From: G963675935 sp963675935
GTDB lineage: Bacteria > Planctomycetota > Planctomycetia > Pirellulales > Thermoguttaceae
Assembly (NCBI GenBank): GCA_963675935.2
Contig: CAXXPV010000007.1
Coordinates: 62,001 to 126,000 of the forward strand
Direction of reading: 5' to 3'
Length of the DNA stretch: 64,000 nucleotides
The notes beneath the pieces were generated by a model that worked only from the letters and a program-made list of their open reading frames with translations, was not told where the DNA came from and did no database searches. The position numbers and the translations under genes were made by a program. Positions 50,279 through 59,018 of this stretch are shown one piece after another; positions within the stretch are counted from its first letter, which is position 1; every line of letters begins with the position of its first letter.

Positions 50279-50686
50279 TCATTTCTGCTTTTCATTGCCC
50301 CGACACTGTGGGCAAAGTCCGAAAAACTCGACCCGGAATCCAAGGACGCGGTAGTCGTTGAAATCATCCGTCGCCCCCCCCACAAGGTCAACCGCGGGTG
50401 CGTGAATATCGTCTACCCGACCGCATTGCACGCAACGGATATGGTCGTGGCGAGTCGTGTCGGCATCGAATCGGGCCTCGTCGGTGCCATGCTCCAGTTT
50501 TTGGATCGCGCCCGTGCGGGCGAGCAACTCCAGGTTGCGATACACGGTTCCCAGGCTGATTTTGGGGACTCGTCGGCGAACCAGTTCGTAAACCCCCGCG
50601 GCGGTGGGGTGCGAGGTGACTTTCTGAAGTTCCTCCAGAATCACCTGGCGTTGAACCGTGTTTCGATGGGGTTTTGTGTCTTTCAT
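50279..50686 (-). CDS. perR: Fur-family regulator, PerR-like
   Basis: This 135-residue winged-helix metalloregulator opens KPHRNTVQRQVILEELQKVT, with the HPTA motif (SHPTAAGVYELV) and the recognition helix KISLGTVYRNLELLARTGAI. Regulatory metal ligands are in FDADTTRHDHIRCVQCGRVD, and structural-zinc CxxC pairs are CVQC and LCPQC. The His in the SHPTA region and the Asp-rich hinge fit a peroxide-sensing PerR better than Fur or Zur, and the ferritin and peroxiredoxin downstream strengthen this. It is divergent from bamA. Confidence 0.8.
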   Translation of the reverse strand: MKDTKPHRNTVQRQVILEELQKVTSHPTAAGVYELVRRRVPKISLGTVYRNLELLARTGAIQKLEHGTDEARFDADTTRHDHIRCVQCGRVDDIHAPAVDLVGGATDDFNDYRVLGFRVEFFGLCPQCRGNEKQK

Positions 50687-50710
50687 GGCTTTTACTCTTA
50701 TCTCTATTAG

Positions 50711-50740
50711 TTATTATTACTGATTATCGAAATTTGTCAA
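50711..50740 (-). promoter_or_regulatory. Candidate promoter of the perR-ferritin-peroxiredoxin set
   Basis: Read on the minus strand, TTGACA (50740-50735) is followed after 18 bases by TAATAA (50716-50711) in a very AT-rich stretch, 25 bases before the perR start. The -35 is perfect and the -10 weak (3 of 6). Confidence 0.45.
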
Positions 50741-50747
50741 GTCGTAG

Positions 50748-50768
50748 GTTGCAAAATTATTTTGCAAC
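50748..50768. promoter_or_regulatory. Perfect 10-1-10 palindrome, candidate PerR/Fur-family operator
   Basis: GTTGCAAAAT at 50748-50757, a single T, then the exact complement ATTTTGCAAC at 50759-50768. It lies directly upstream of the putative perR -35 box in the divergent perR/bamA region. The 21-base size and AT-rich core are in the range of Fur-family operators, though the sequence is not the Bacillus Per box. It cannot form a stable hairpin loop, so a protein-binding site is more likely than a terminator. Confidence 0.5.
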
Positions 50769-50785
50769 GAAGATTTGGTTAAAAA

Positions 50786-50909
50786 AATAGCCGGGGGCCA
50801 ACGGCCCGCAGTGGGGAGAATAACTCGTGTCAGCATCAAAGTAGAGAATTCATGCGTGTGCCCAATGGCTGGCCATGCCATCCGCGGACCATTGGCCCCC
50901 GGCTATTTT
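50786..50909. repeat. Palindromic element, family A
   Basis: It begins aaatagccgggggccaacgg and ends attggcccccggctattttt, with about 65 bases between the arms. It fills part of the spacer between perR and bamA. The rest of the spacer to 51143 is low-GC, CT-rich non-coding sequence. Confidence 0.85.
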
Positions 50910-51143
50910 TGTATTCTTTCTCTCACTCGCACCTCTCCACACCTCCCACATCTCTCACTTTCACATCCATTTCACCAATCGCCGCGAACTCCCCTTGCCC
51001 CAACCGGCCGGTTTGGGTATTTCTACGCGACCTTTTCCACCTCGGGAGAGAACTTCCATGCGCCGGCAGACGTAGTAGGAACCATTGAACCTGTTCGGAA
51101 GCAACACTTCTCTAAATTCGACACCAAGCGGAAAGGGCCACGG

Positions 51144-54100
51144 ATGGCCAACCTGCAAAGCAATGCGGACCGCGCCGGACGGCGCACGATGTGCTTCCCG
51201 TGTCCCGTGAAAATCGCGGGCATGTGGTTGACGTTGTTCCTTGCGGCCCACACGTGGATGCCGACCGAGATTTTCGGGCAAACGGGGCCGGCGCTTTCCG
51301 CGCCGGCCGCTTCGGCCGAGCCTGCGCCGTTGCCAGCCGCCGCCGGCCCGTCGCCCACCGACACGCTGGCCGCCGCTTCATCCAGCGACATGGTCGTCGA
51401 TGTGAAAATCGCGGGCAACAAGTCGTTGCCGATCTCGAAAATCCTGCCGAGCATTCAGACGCGGGCCGGCCGGCCTTTCGACAAGGAGTTGATCGAGGAG
51501 GACGTTCGCCGGCTCGACCGCACGAAGCAATTCATCAACGTGAAGACGTATTTGCAGAAAGTGCCCGGCGGAAGGGTTGTCTATTTCGAGGTTTTTGAGC
51601 GTCCGCAGCTTAGCGAAGTCTTGTTCGTCGGCTGCAAGCAGCTTCACAAGCGGCGGTTGCAGAAGGAGGCCGACTTGAAGGCCGGCGATCCGGCCGATCC
51701 GAACACGGTTGAAGAAGCTCGGCGTAAGATCGAGGATTATTATCACACGCGCGGTTTTCCCGATGCGCGGGTCGTGCTGCTCGAAGGCGACAAGATCGAG
51801 GATCGCCGGGCGATTTTCTTGATCAACGAAAGCACGAAGCAGTGCGTGTGGAGCACAAAATTCATCGGCAACACAATCGCCAGCGGCGACCGGCTGCAAA
51901 CGCAGATCGGCTCGAAGCATCCGTTCCTCTATCTATTCGGCGGCGAGTTCGACTCGAAGAAGCTCGATGAAGACGTCGAAAAGCTGACGGCCTACTACCG
52001 CGGCCTGGGCTTCTTCCGCGCGCGGATCGGACGCGAGGTCAGTTTCAACGAGAAGAACAATTGGGTCACGATTACGTTCGTGATCGACGAGGGCCAGCGC
52101 TACAAGATCCGAAACGTCTCGGTCCTGGGCGCCACGAAATACTCGGACAAGGAGTTGAAGGAAGAGTTGAAGTTGACCGGCGGCGAGTTTTTCAATCAGG
52201 CGAAAATGACCGTCGACGTTCGGACGCTCCAGGACAAATACGGCAGCGTCGGCTACGTGTTTGCCGACGTGAAGCCCGACCCGCGGTTCCTTGAAGAGCC
52301 GGGCCAGCTCGATCTGGTTTACAACATTACCGAGGGCGACCGCTACCGGGTGGGCAAGGTGAACATCGTCATCAAGGGCGAGTATTCGCACACGCAGGAA
52401 AACACCGTGCGGAACCGCCTCTCGTTCAAGCCGGGCGACATCGTCGATATTCGCGAAATCCGCGACAGCGAGCGGCGTCTGCGGGCATGCGGGCTGTTCG
52501 AGAGCAATCCGGCCCAGGGCAACGCGCCGAAGATCGTTTTCAGCCCGCCCGACCAGGACGGCAAAACGCCCGAGGAAGACGAACATCAGAGCGTCGCCGG
52601 GAAGCCGCATGCGGCGCCCGGCATGGGCGGATTCGGTTTCCGCGGCCAAAGTCCCGACGGCGGTTCGCAAGATCGCGAGTTGAATTTGACGCTGGATTGC
52701 GGGCAAATCGTCGTTCCGCCAGACCAAATGCCCGTGGAAAAAACCATTACCAAAACATCAGATTGCAGAGCAATAGCCGGGGGCCAACGGCCCGCGGCAA
52801 CTGGCGCCCAACAGCCCGCGGAGAGCGGCGAGAACTCGTTATTCCAAATGGCTCGCAATCTCGCCCGCACCGCCGCCGAGACGAATCCCGCGCAACGATC
52901 GCGTGACGGTTTGATTCCCACGCAATACTCGCCCGACGCGGGTCAGACGAACCCGGCCACCAGTTCCTCGCTGCGATGGACGCCGATCGCGCCGGTCGAT
53001 CCGCCGAGCAATTCCGCCGCGAGCGCCACGGTGCCGGTCAATCCGTATCGTACTTCCGCCAACACAAATTCTCGCAATACGACGGCCCCGCTCTACGTCG
53101 CCTCGCAGCCACAACCGACGGGAACAGCTGCAGGAGCGGCAGCCGCGACTTCAGGGAATAATAATAGCGGAACAACAACGGCCCCCATGCCAGCCACGAG
53201 CGCGCCGGCCTATGGAAACGACATGACGCCGGGAATTGGACCCCCGCGGGAGATCGTGTCGCCCAATGGCGTTGCCACGCCCAGTCCGGTTTTCAACCAG
53301 AACTCGCCGATCTGGGGCGGTCAGCCCGACCCCGTCCCGCCGTTGCGTTCGCTCGATCTGAACATTCGGACCGAGGAGACGATGACCGGCCGGTTGATGT
53401 TCGGCGTCGGCATGAACTCCGACGCGGGCTTGGTCGGCTCGGTCGTATTGGACGAGCAGAACTTCGATTGGACCCGAATTCCCAGCAGTTGGGAAGAAGT
53501 CCGCAACTCGACGGCATTCCGCGGGGCCGGCCAGCGGTTCCGCATCGAGGCGGTGCCCGGCACGACCGTGCAGCGATACGCGGTTACCTTCCAAGAGCCG
53601 TATCTGTTCGACTCGCAGGTCAGTTTGGGGTTGAGCGGATATTTCTACAATCGCATCTACAACGAATACGACGAGCAGCGGGTCGGCGGCCGGGTGGCTT
53701 TTGGATACCAATTGACGCACGATTGGTCGGTCAGCGCCGCGTATCGCGGGGCGAAGATCAACATCACCGACCCGATCGACCCGACGATTCCCGACTTGGC
53801 CGAGGTTACCGGGCGCAATCTGGCGTTGCATGGGTTCGGCCTTTCGACATCGTACGACAAACGCGACAATCCGTTCATGGCCACGCAAGGCCACGTGCTC
53901 GAGGCGTCGATCGAGCAGGTGTTAGGCTCGTTCCAGTATCCGCGTATGGAACTCGACGCCAAGAAATACTTCACGCTGCACGAGCGGCCCGACGGCTCGG
54001 GACGCCACGTGTTGAGCGTGTCGGGCCACGCCGGCTGGAGCGGCGACGACACGCCGATTTACGATCGCTTCTACGCGGGCGGTTTCTCGACGATTCGCGG

Positions 54101-54440
54101 TTTCCAATTCCGCGGTGCGTCGCCGCACGTCTACAGCGTCAGCGCGGGCGAAGACGCCTTCATCGGCGGCAACTTCGAGCTGCTCGCTTCGGTCGAGTAT
54201 CTGTTCCCAATCACGGCCGACGACATGGTTCGCGGCGTGGTGTTCTGCGACACGGGCACGGTCGAGCCGACGATGGACAACTGGTCGAACAACTATCGCG
54301 TGTCGCCCGGTTTCGGATTGCGGATTTGCGTGCCGGCGATGGGCCCCGCTCCGATCGCGTTAGACTTCGCGTTCCCGGTCGCATGGCAGCCTGGCGACCA
54401 GTTCGAGATGTTCAGCTTCTTCGTGGGCTTCCAACGATAA
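51144..54440 (+). CDS. bamA: BamA/TamA-family outer membrane assembly protein with long linker, 1098 aa
   Basis: The start is ATG 51144 (MANLQSNADRAGRRTMCFPC) with GGAAAGGG upstream; the frame is open to 50775 but that part is repeat sequence. A signal helix (KIAGMWLTLFLAAHTW) leads to an Ala/Pro linker, then four to five POTRA domains from about residue 82 (VVDVKIAGNKSLPISKILPS) to 450 (YRVGKVNIVIKGEYSHTQ). A low-complexity linker rich in Pro, Asn, Thr and Gly follows (about 455-745), then the D15/Omp85 beta barrel with GGRVAFGYQLTHDWSV and FYAGGFSTIRGFQFRGASPH (the conserved loop-6 RGF motif). BamA inserts outer membrane proteins, consistent with a two-membrane planctomycete envelope. The linker carries a partial family A repeat. 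Confidence 0.9.
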   Translation: MANLQSNADRAGRRTMCFPCPVKIAGMWLTLFLAAHTWMPTEIFGQTGPALSAPAASAEPAPLPAAAGPSPTDTLAAASSSDMVVDVKIAGNKSLPISKILPSIQTRAGRPFDKELIEEDVRRLDRTKQFINVKTYLQKVPGGRVVYFEVFERPQLSEVLFVGCKQLHKRRLQKEADLKAGDPADPNTVEEARRKIEDYYHTRGFPDARVVLLEGDKIEDRRAIFLINESTKQCVWSTKFIGNTIASGDRLQTQIGSKHPFLYLFGGEFDSKKLDEDVEKLTAYYRGLGFFRARIGREVSFNEKNNWVTITFVIDEGQRYKIRNVSVLGATKYSDKELKEELKLTGGEFFNQAKMTVDVRTLQDKYGSVGYVFADVKPDPRFLEEPGQLDLVYNITEGDRYRVGKVNIVIKGEYSHTQENTVRNRLSFKPGDIVDIREIRDSERRLRACGLFESNPAQGNAPKIVFSPPDQDGKTPEEDEHQSVAGKPHAAPGMGGFGFRGQSPDGGSQDRELNLTLDCGQIVVPPDQMPVEKTITKTSDCRAIAGGQRPAATGAQQPAESGENSLFQMARNLARTAAETNPAQRSRDGLIPTQYSPDAGQTNPATSSSLRWTPIAPVDPPSNSAASATVPVNPYRTSANTNSRNTTAPLYVASQPQPTGTAAGAAAATSGNNNSGTTTAPMPATSAPAYGNDMTPGIGPPREIVSPNGVATPSPVFNQNSPIWGGQPDPVPPLRSLDLNIRTEETMTGRLMFGVGMNSDAGLVGSVVLDEQNFDWTRIPSSWEEVRNSTAFRGAGQRFRIEAVPGTTVQRYAVTFQEPYLFDSQVSLGLSGYFYNRIYNEYDEQRVGGRVAFGYQLTHDWSVSAAYRGAKINITDPIDPTIPDLAEVTGRNLALHGFGLSTSYDKRDNPFMATQGHVLEASIEQVLGSFQYPRMELDAKKYFTLHERPDGSGRHVLSVSGHAGWSGDDTPIYDRFYAGGFSTIRGFQFRGASPHVYSVSAGEDAFIGGNFELLASVEYLFPITADDMVRGVVFCDTGTVEPTMDNWSNNYRVSPGFGLRICVPAMGPAPIALDFAFPVAWQPGDQFEMFSFFVGFQR
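52771..52822. repeat. Partial family A repeat inside the bamA linker
   Basis: The sequence aatagccgggggccaacggc at 52772 is identical to the arm at 21513 and 50787. It is followed by a shorter direct echo, ggcgcccaacagcccgcgg. It is translated as AIAGGQRPAATGAQQPAESG. The complementary right arm is missing, so only half an element remains. Confidence 0.85.
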
Positions 54441-54488
54441 GCAATTGGGGTCTTGTTTCAAAGGCGTGATTATCCCGAAGGGATGCCT

Positions 54489-54632
54489 TGTTCCCACGCT
54501 CCGCGTGGGAACACACCCGTCCCGACGCTCCGCGTCGGAGGGTTGCGACTTGCCGTCGATTTCTTGCTAAAGCTCCGGGGACGCGGAGCGTCCCGACAGT
54601 GCGTTCCCACGCGGAGCGTGGGAACGAGAACA
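54489..54632. repeat. Palindromic cluster between bamA and the NtrC-type gene
   Basis: Outer arms gttcccacgctccgcgtggg (54490) and ttcccacgcggagcgtggga (ending 54631) enclose inner arms gtcccgacgctccgcgtcgg (54517) and gacgcggagcgtcccgac (ending about 54597). The CACGCTCCGCGTG core is itself palindromic. The 282-base spacer holds nothing else. Confidence 0.8.
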
Positions 54633-54722
54633 ACACTTGCGAAATCGGCAAAATTACGCCACAATTGTATCACCGTTTCGCTTTAGCAACGCTTGAATAG
54701 CATCCCCTCGAAAGAACCCTTC

Positions 54723-56081
54723 ATGGCCGACACCAAAGGCGTCATCCTCGTGGTCGACGACGACGCGGCCCAACGGAGCCTGTTGGGCGATTTCGTCCGC
54801 TCGCTAGGGTTCAGCACGGAAGACGCCGCCTCGGGCGAGGCCGCCCTCGAATTGATCCGCCGCCACGCGCCCAATATGGTGCTGCTCGACATCCGTCTGC
54901 CCGGCATCAACGGCATTGAAACGCTGGGCGAAATCCGCAAAATGGCCGGCCCCGGTCTGCCGGTCGTGTTGATCACGGCCCACGGCGATTTGCGTCAAGC
55001 GGTCGATGCCATGAAGAGCGGGGCCGACGACTATCTGCTGAAACCGTTGGACCTCGACGAACTCGAAGCCGCGATTGTCGATAGGCTTGGCTCGCCGGTC
55101 GAGCGGCCCAAGGGCGAACGTCCGTTTCCCAAGCTGCCCGAGGGATTCGTCTGCGAGAGCGCGGCGATGCGTCGCGTGGTCGAGACGGCGGCGGTCGTGG
55201 CCCCTTCGACCGCGCCGGTGTTGATTCTCGGTCCCAGCGGCGTGGGCAAGGAGGGCGTGGCCCAATTGATCCACCGTTGGAGCCCCCGCGCCGCCGGCCC
55301 GCTGATTACGGCCAACTGCGCGGGCCTGCCCGAGTCGCTGATCGAGAGCGAATTGTTCGGCCACACAAAGGGCGCGTTCACCGGGGCCGACACGGTTCGG
55401 CAGGGCTTCTTTCGCGCGGCCAGCGGCGGAACCCTTTTTCTCGATGAGATCGGCGAGCTGCCGATGCACTTGCAGCCGAAGCTGTTGCGGGCAATCGAGT
55501 CGGGCCAGATCACGCCCGTCGGAAGCGATCGGCCCATCCAGGTCGATACCCGATTGGTCGCCGCGACGAATCGCGACTTGGCCGAGGCAGTCCGCGAGGG
55601 GAAATTCCGCGACGATCTTTACTACCGGATCAACGTCGTCGAGTTGATCGTGCCGCCTCTCAGTGAGCGATACGACGACCTGCTCCCATTGGCTCGGCAG
55701 TTTGCCGGCGAGTTCGCCGGCGGGCCGGTGCGGCTATCGCCCCAGGCCACGCAATGTCTGTTGACGCACCGCTGGCCGGGAAACGTGCGGGAATTGCGTA
55801 ACGCGATTCAGCGGGCGTGCCTGCTCTGCCGGGGCGACGTGATTTTGCCGGAGCATTTGCCGCCCAAGGTCGCGGCTCTGGCGTCGTCGGCGACGCTCGA
55901 ACCCGACGCGACCACCGGCCGGCTTTCGCAAGTGGAGCGGGCGACGATCCTCGCCACGCTTGATGAATGCGGCGGCAACCGTACGCACGCCGCCACGAAA
56001 CTCGGCATCAGCCGCCGCGCACTCATTTACAAACTCCGCGCCATCGAGGGAGAACGCGAGCCGAACGGCGAGGAAGTTTAG
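54723..56081 (+). CDS. Sigma-54-dependent response regulator (NtrC family), 452 aa
   Basis: The start is ATG 54723 (MADTKGVILVVDDDAAQRSL); a TTG at 54693 is in frame. Receiver domain: DDD acidic pocket, phospho-Asp in MVLLDIRLPGING, Lys in DDYLLKPLDLDE. AAA+ domain: Walker A ILGPSGVGKEGVAQLI, the sigma-54 contact loop GHTKGAFTGADTVRQGFF, Walker B GGTLFLDEIGEL. C-terminal Fis-type helix-turn-helix: GGNRTHAATKLGISRRALIY. All activator motifs are intact, so it should activate RpoN promoters. No paired kinase gene is adjacent. Its stop overlaps the stop of the convergent small gene at 56078. Confidence 0.93.
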   Translation: MADTKGVILVVDDDAAQRSLLGDFVRSLGFSTEDAASGEAALELIRRHAPNMVLLDIRLPGINGIETLGEIRKMAGPGLPVVLITAHGDLRQAVDAMKSGADDYLLKPLDLDELEAAIVDRLGSPVERPKGERPFPKLPEGFVCESAAMRRVVETAAVVAPSTAPVLILGPSGVGKEGVAQLIHRWSPRAAGPLITANCAGLPESLIESELFGHTKGAFTGADTVRQGFFRAASGGTLFLDEIGELPMHLQPKLLRAIESGQITPVGSDRPIQVDTRLVAATNRDLAEAVREGKFRDDLYYRINVVELIVPPLSERYDDLLPLARQFAGEFAGGPVRLSPQATQCLLTHRWPGNVRELRNAIQRACLLCRGDVILPEHLPPKVAALASSATLEPDATTGRLSQVERATILATLDECGGNRTHAATKLGISRRALIYKLRAIEGEREPNGEEV

Positions 56082-56311
56082 CCATCGGCTTGTGCCATCA
56101 GATCGCCGATGAATTGGCCAACACTCTCATGGTCGAAAAGTACGGGCATGCCGCCCGCTCCAATATAAACCGCCACACCGTCTCGAACCACCAGAGCATC
56201 GGGATGATCCACCTCGAAACGGTCTCCGTTGACCAAGGCAACGGTAAATGGCCGAAAAGGCGCACGCCCCTTAAAAGCGACCAATGTTCGATCGAAGTTT
56301 TCCGCTTCCAT
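56078..56311 (-). CDS. Small conserved protein, 77 aa, paralogue of the product at 58295-58528
   Basis: The 77-residue product contains FRPFTVALVNGDRFEVDHPD, then ALVVRDGVAVYIGAGGMPVL and FDHESVGQFIGDLMAQ. A second gene of identical length 2.2 kb away on the other strand is about 75% identical. The sequence predicts a small beta sheet with a final helix and no membrane segment. I recall similar 75-80-residue proteins in planctomycetes without a function. Conservation between the two copies supports real coding. Its stop overlaps that of the NtrC gene within TTTAG. Confidence 0.75.
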   Translation of the reverse strand: MEAENFDRTLVAFKGRAPFRPFTVALVNGDRFEVDHPDALVVRDGVAVYIGAGGMPVLFDHESVGQFIGDLMAQADG

Positions 56312-56478
56312 TGGTGATTATCCATTGCGGTTGAGCCGTAAGAACCATCCTTGTAAAATTATGTCACAAACGATGTTTTCCGGCAATCATGGATGGCCGT
56401 ATTGCCCCCCCGCTTGACCTCCATCGCTTAATACGACACGATAGCAGCTATCCAACCACACTCGGGAATCCATCAACC

Positions 56479-57621
56479 ATGCCCCTTGATAAGAACGACA
56501 TCGTCGCACGTTTCACCGCCCGCTTCGGTCAATCGCCCCGCTGGGTCATCCGCGCCCCGGGCCGCGTCAATCTGATCGGCGAACACACCGACTACAACGA
56601 CGGCTTCGTCATGCCGATGGCCATCGACCGCGCGGCTTGGATCGCCCTGCGGCCGAGAGACGACCGCCGCGTGGCCGTTTTTTCCGTCGATTACAACGAG
56701 TCGCGGGAATTCTCGTTCGACGAATTGAGGACGAATGAGAACGCCGGTTGGATCGAATATCTAAAAGGCACGGCCTGGAGCCTTCAAGACTCCGGCCTGC
56801 GGCTGACCGGCTGGGAGGGCGTTTTGCAGGGCGACGTGCCGCTGGGCGCGGGCCTATCGTCTTCCGCCGCGCTCGAATTGGCCACGGCCCGGGCGCTGGC
56901 CGCCGCCGGCTCGCTCGATTGGAACCCGGCCAAAATGGCCCTGCTCGGACAGCGTGCCGAGAATAAATGGGTCGGCGTCAACTGCGGCATCATGGACCAA
57001 TTGATTTCGGCCGCCGGCCAAAAGGGGCACGCCCTGCTGATCGACTGCCGCACGCTCGACGCGCAACCGGTGCCGTTTCCGGCGGGCACGGCCGTCGTGG
57101 TGCTCGACACTTCGACGCGCCGCGGGCTGGTCGATTCGGCCTACAACGAGCGCCGTTCGCAGTGCGAGGCGGCCGCGAAGTTTTTCGGCGTCAAAGCCCT
57201 GCGCGACGTGACGATGAAACAGTTCGAGCAAATGGCCGGCGGTTTGGACGTCGTGACTCGCCGCCGTGCGTTGCACGTGATTTCGGAAAACGACCGCACG
57301 CTTCGAGCGGCCGATGCCATGCGCCGCGGCGACGCGGTCGAGCTTGGCCGGCTGATGGCCGAGAGCCATCGGAGCCTGCGAGACGATTACGAGGTGTCGA
57401 GCGACGCCTTGAACGCGATGGTCGAATGCGCCGCGGCGCATCCGGCGTGTTTCGGCGCTCGAATGACCGGCGCGGGATTCGGCGGCTGTGCGATGGCGTT
57501 GATCCGGGCCGACGCGGCCGACGATTTTGTTGCCAAGACCGCCGCCGCGTATCAGCAGAAGACCGGCCACACGCCGGCGGTTTACGTTTGCCAGGCGACG
57601 AACGGAGCGGAAGTGGTGTAG
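56479..57621 (+). CDS. galK: Galactokinase
   Basis: GalK phosphorylates alpha-D-galactose at O1 with ATP, the first step of the Leloir pathway. The start is ATG 56479 (MPLDKNDIVARFTARFGQSP), giving 380 residues, the usual length. GHMP-family motifs: the galactokinase signature RAPGRVNLIGEHTDYNDGF, the phosphate loop VPLGAGLSSSAALELA, and GARMTGAGFGGCAMALI near the C-terminus. The catalytic Asp lies in NCGIMDQLIS. No galT or galE is adjacent. Upstream 56312-56478 shows nothing I can name. Confidence 0.93.
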   Translation: MPLDKNDIVARFTARFGQSPRWVIRAPGRVNLIGEHTDYNDGFVMPMAIDRAAWIALRPRDDRRVAVFSVDYNESREFSFDELRTNENAGWIEYLKGTAWSLQDSGLRLTGWEGVLQGDVPLGAGLSSSAALELATARALAAAGSLDWNPAKMALLGQRAENKWVGVNCGIMDQLISAAGQKGHALLIDCRTLDAQPVPFPAGTAVVVLDTSTRRGLVDSAYNERRSQCEAAAKFFGVKALRDVTMKQFEQMAGGLDVVTRRRALHVISENDRTLRAADAMRRGDAVELGRLMAESHRSLRDDYEVSSDALNAMVECAAAHPACFGARMTGAGFGGCAMALIRADAADDFVAKTAAAYQQKTGHTPAVYVCQATNGAEVV

Positions 57622-57669
57622 CCGAACATCTTCCTGCTTCTTTTGGGAGCGCGGCCGGGGGTAAGGAAC

Positions 57670-58203
57670 ATGCCGGAATCAATTCCGTTTTTCTGCTGTT
57701 TTCTCCCCGTGGCTTTCGCGATTTTTTTCATCGCCTGGGTTGGTATCGGTCAGCGTTATCAGATAAAGCATTTTTGGCTCTATGTACTGGCTGGGATTCT
57801 CTCTTTTTGCCTCCTGCTTGTGTTGTTGGGCGTCATCTTACAGTTTTTCGCTTCGCGGCCCTCCACTGTTTATTGGAACTTATTTCACGAAAAACCGACT
57901 CCCGATGTACGCATCGCCAATTCGTCGTGCGATGGCTATTTTGACTGGGTGGCTCTGCATCTTAATTTTTACGCCGATCAATCTACGATTGACCGTCTTG
58001 TCAAGCAACGGCGTCTGCAATCGAAAGACGTTCCTTCTGTTATTTCCCAAGAGTATGATCCCCACTGGTGGCAAGACTCTCATGTAATTGGCCGTCAGAT
58101 TTTTTCTCGGGGCATGACCGACCAAGATTTTTCCAGCGAACAAGAAGTGCTGCTATACGCCCCATCCACCCGTGAAGCCTATTATCGTTACAGCAAGTTT
58201 TAG
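57670..58203 (+). CDS. Hypothetical membrane protein, 177 aa
   Basis: The start is set at ATG 57670 (MPESIPFFCCFLPVAFAIFF); a TTG at 57643 is in frame. Two transmembrane helices (about 5-24 and 36-60) are followed by a periplasmic or cytosolic domain of 115 residues with WHL-type aromatic content (YWNLFHEKPTPDVRIANSSC). GC is visibly lower than in neighbouring genes, which may indicate acquired or fast-evolving sequence. No family is recognised. It lies between galK and the second 77-residue paralogue. Confidence 0.6.
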   Translation: MPESIPFFCCFLPVAFAIFFIAWVGIGQRYQIKHFWLYVLAGILSFCLLLVLLGVILQFFASRPSTVYWNLFHEKPTPDVRIANSSCDGYFDWVALHLNFYADQSTIDRLVKQRRLQSKDVPSVISQEYDPHWWQDSHVIGRQIFSRGMTDQDFSSEQEVLLYAPSTREAYYRYSKF

Positions 58204-58294
58204 GAAGAGAAGCCGTTACGTAAATTGCCCATCAACGCGGTTTATGGTATCATTCAAGCAGTTGAATGTTCTCAACACAGGCTGGAGCAAGACA

Positions 58295-58528
58295 ATGGAA
58301 GCGAATCATTTTGAGCAAACTTTGGAGGTGTTCAAGGATCGCCGCCCTTTTCGCCCATTTACCGTGGCGCTGGTCAACGGCGACCGCTTTGAGGTGGATC
58401 ACCCCGGGGCCTTGGCGGTCAGGGATGGGATTGCGATGTACATCAGCACAGGCGGCGCCCCCGTGATTTTCGACCATGAAGGCGTCAGTCAGATAGTCGG
58501 CGATTTGATGGGACAGACCAACGCCTAG
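58295..58528 (+). CDS. Small conserved protein, 77 aa, paralogue of the product at 56078-56311
   Basis: The start is ATG 58295 (MEANHFEQTLEVFKDRRPFR), chosen because it gives exactly the length and N-terminus of the paralogue (MEAENFDRTLVAFKGRAPFR). Shared core: PFRPFTVALVNGDRFEVDHP, VRDG, FDHE and IGDLM/VGDLM. The start lacks a strong ribosome site. It lies 33 bases before nikR on the same strand, so the two may be co-transcribed. Confidence 0.75.
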   Translation: MEANHFEQTLEVFKDRRPFRPFTVALVNGDRFEVDHPGALAVRDGIAMYISTGGAPVIFDHEGVSQIVGDLMGQTNA

Positions 58529-58561
58529 AGAACATTTGGCTAGTATGCGAAGGCTGAATCC

Positions 58562-58972
58562 ATGTCCAAAATCGCCCGATTTTCCGTTTCTCTCGAAGAC
58601 GATCTGCTCGACCAGTTCGATCGCTACTGCAAGGAGCAGAGTTTCGCCACGCGGAGCGAGGCCATTCGGCAGTTGCTGCGCGAATCGCTGACCAAAGAGG
58701 CCTGGGCCACCGATTCCAAGGACGCCGCCGGCACGCTCACGCTGGTCTACGACCATCACCGGCCGCAGTTGCGCGATCATCTGGTCAAACTGCAACACGA
58801 TCACAACGACCTGATCGTTTCGACGTTGCACGCCCATCTGACGCACGATTTGTGTCTCGAAGTGATCGTGCTACGCGGGCCGTCGGTCGAGTTGCAAAAA
58901 ATCGCCGCCCAACTGAGAGGGCTAAAGGGCATTTTCAAGGGCGAATTGGTCATGGCCAACGCCGAGCAGTAG
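58562..58972 (+). CDS. nikR: Nickel-responsive regulator NikR
   Basis: NikR is a tetrameric ribbon-helix-helix repressor that senses Ni2+. The N-terminal RHH reads SKIARFSVSLEDDLLDQFDR, then SEAIRQLLRESL. The C-terminal ACT-like metal domain has the ligand set: His in VYDHHRPQL, His-x-His in TLHAHLTHDLCLEV and the Cys in the same stretch. Length (136 aa) is normal. No nickel transporter, urease or hydrogenase gene is visible nearby, so its target is elsewhere or is one of the divergent genes here. Confidence 0.92.
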   Translation: MSKIARFSVSLEDDLLDQFDRYCKEQSFATRSEAIRQLLRESLTKEAWATDSKDAAGTLTLVYDHHRPQLRDHLVKLQHDHNDLIVSTLHAHLTHDLCLEVIVLRGPSVELQKIAAQLRGLKGIFKGELVMANAEQ

Positions 58973-59018
58973 TAGTATTGGTGGGACTGCGCCCCGCTTG
59001 TCCCACCCTACTAAAAAC

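Noticed and set aside
50775..51143. N-terminal extension of bamA to position 50775
   Set aside because: The extension is translated repeat sequence (IAGGQRPAVGRI) and has no signal peptide; the ATG at 51144 has a ribosome site and leads into a signal helix.
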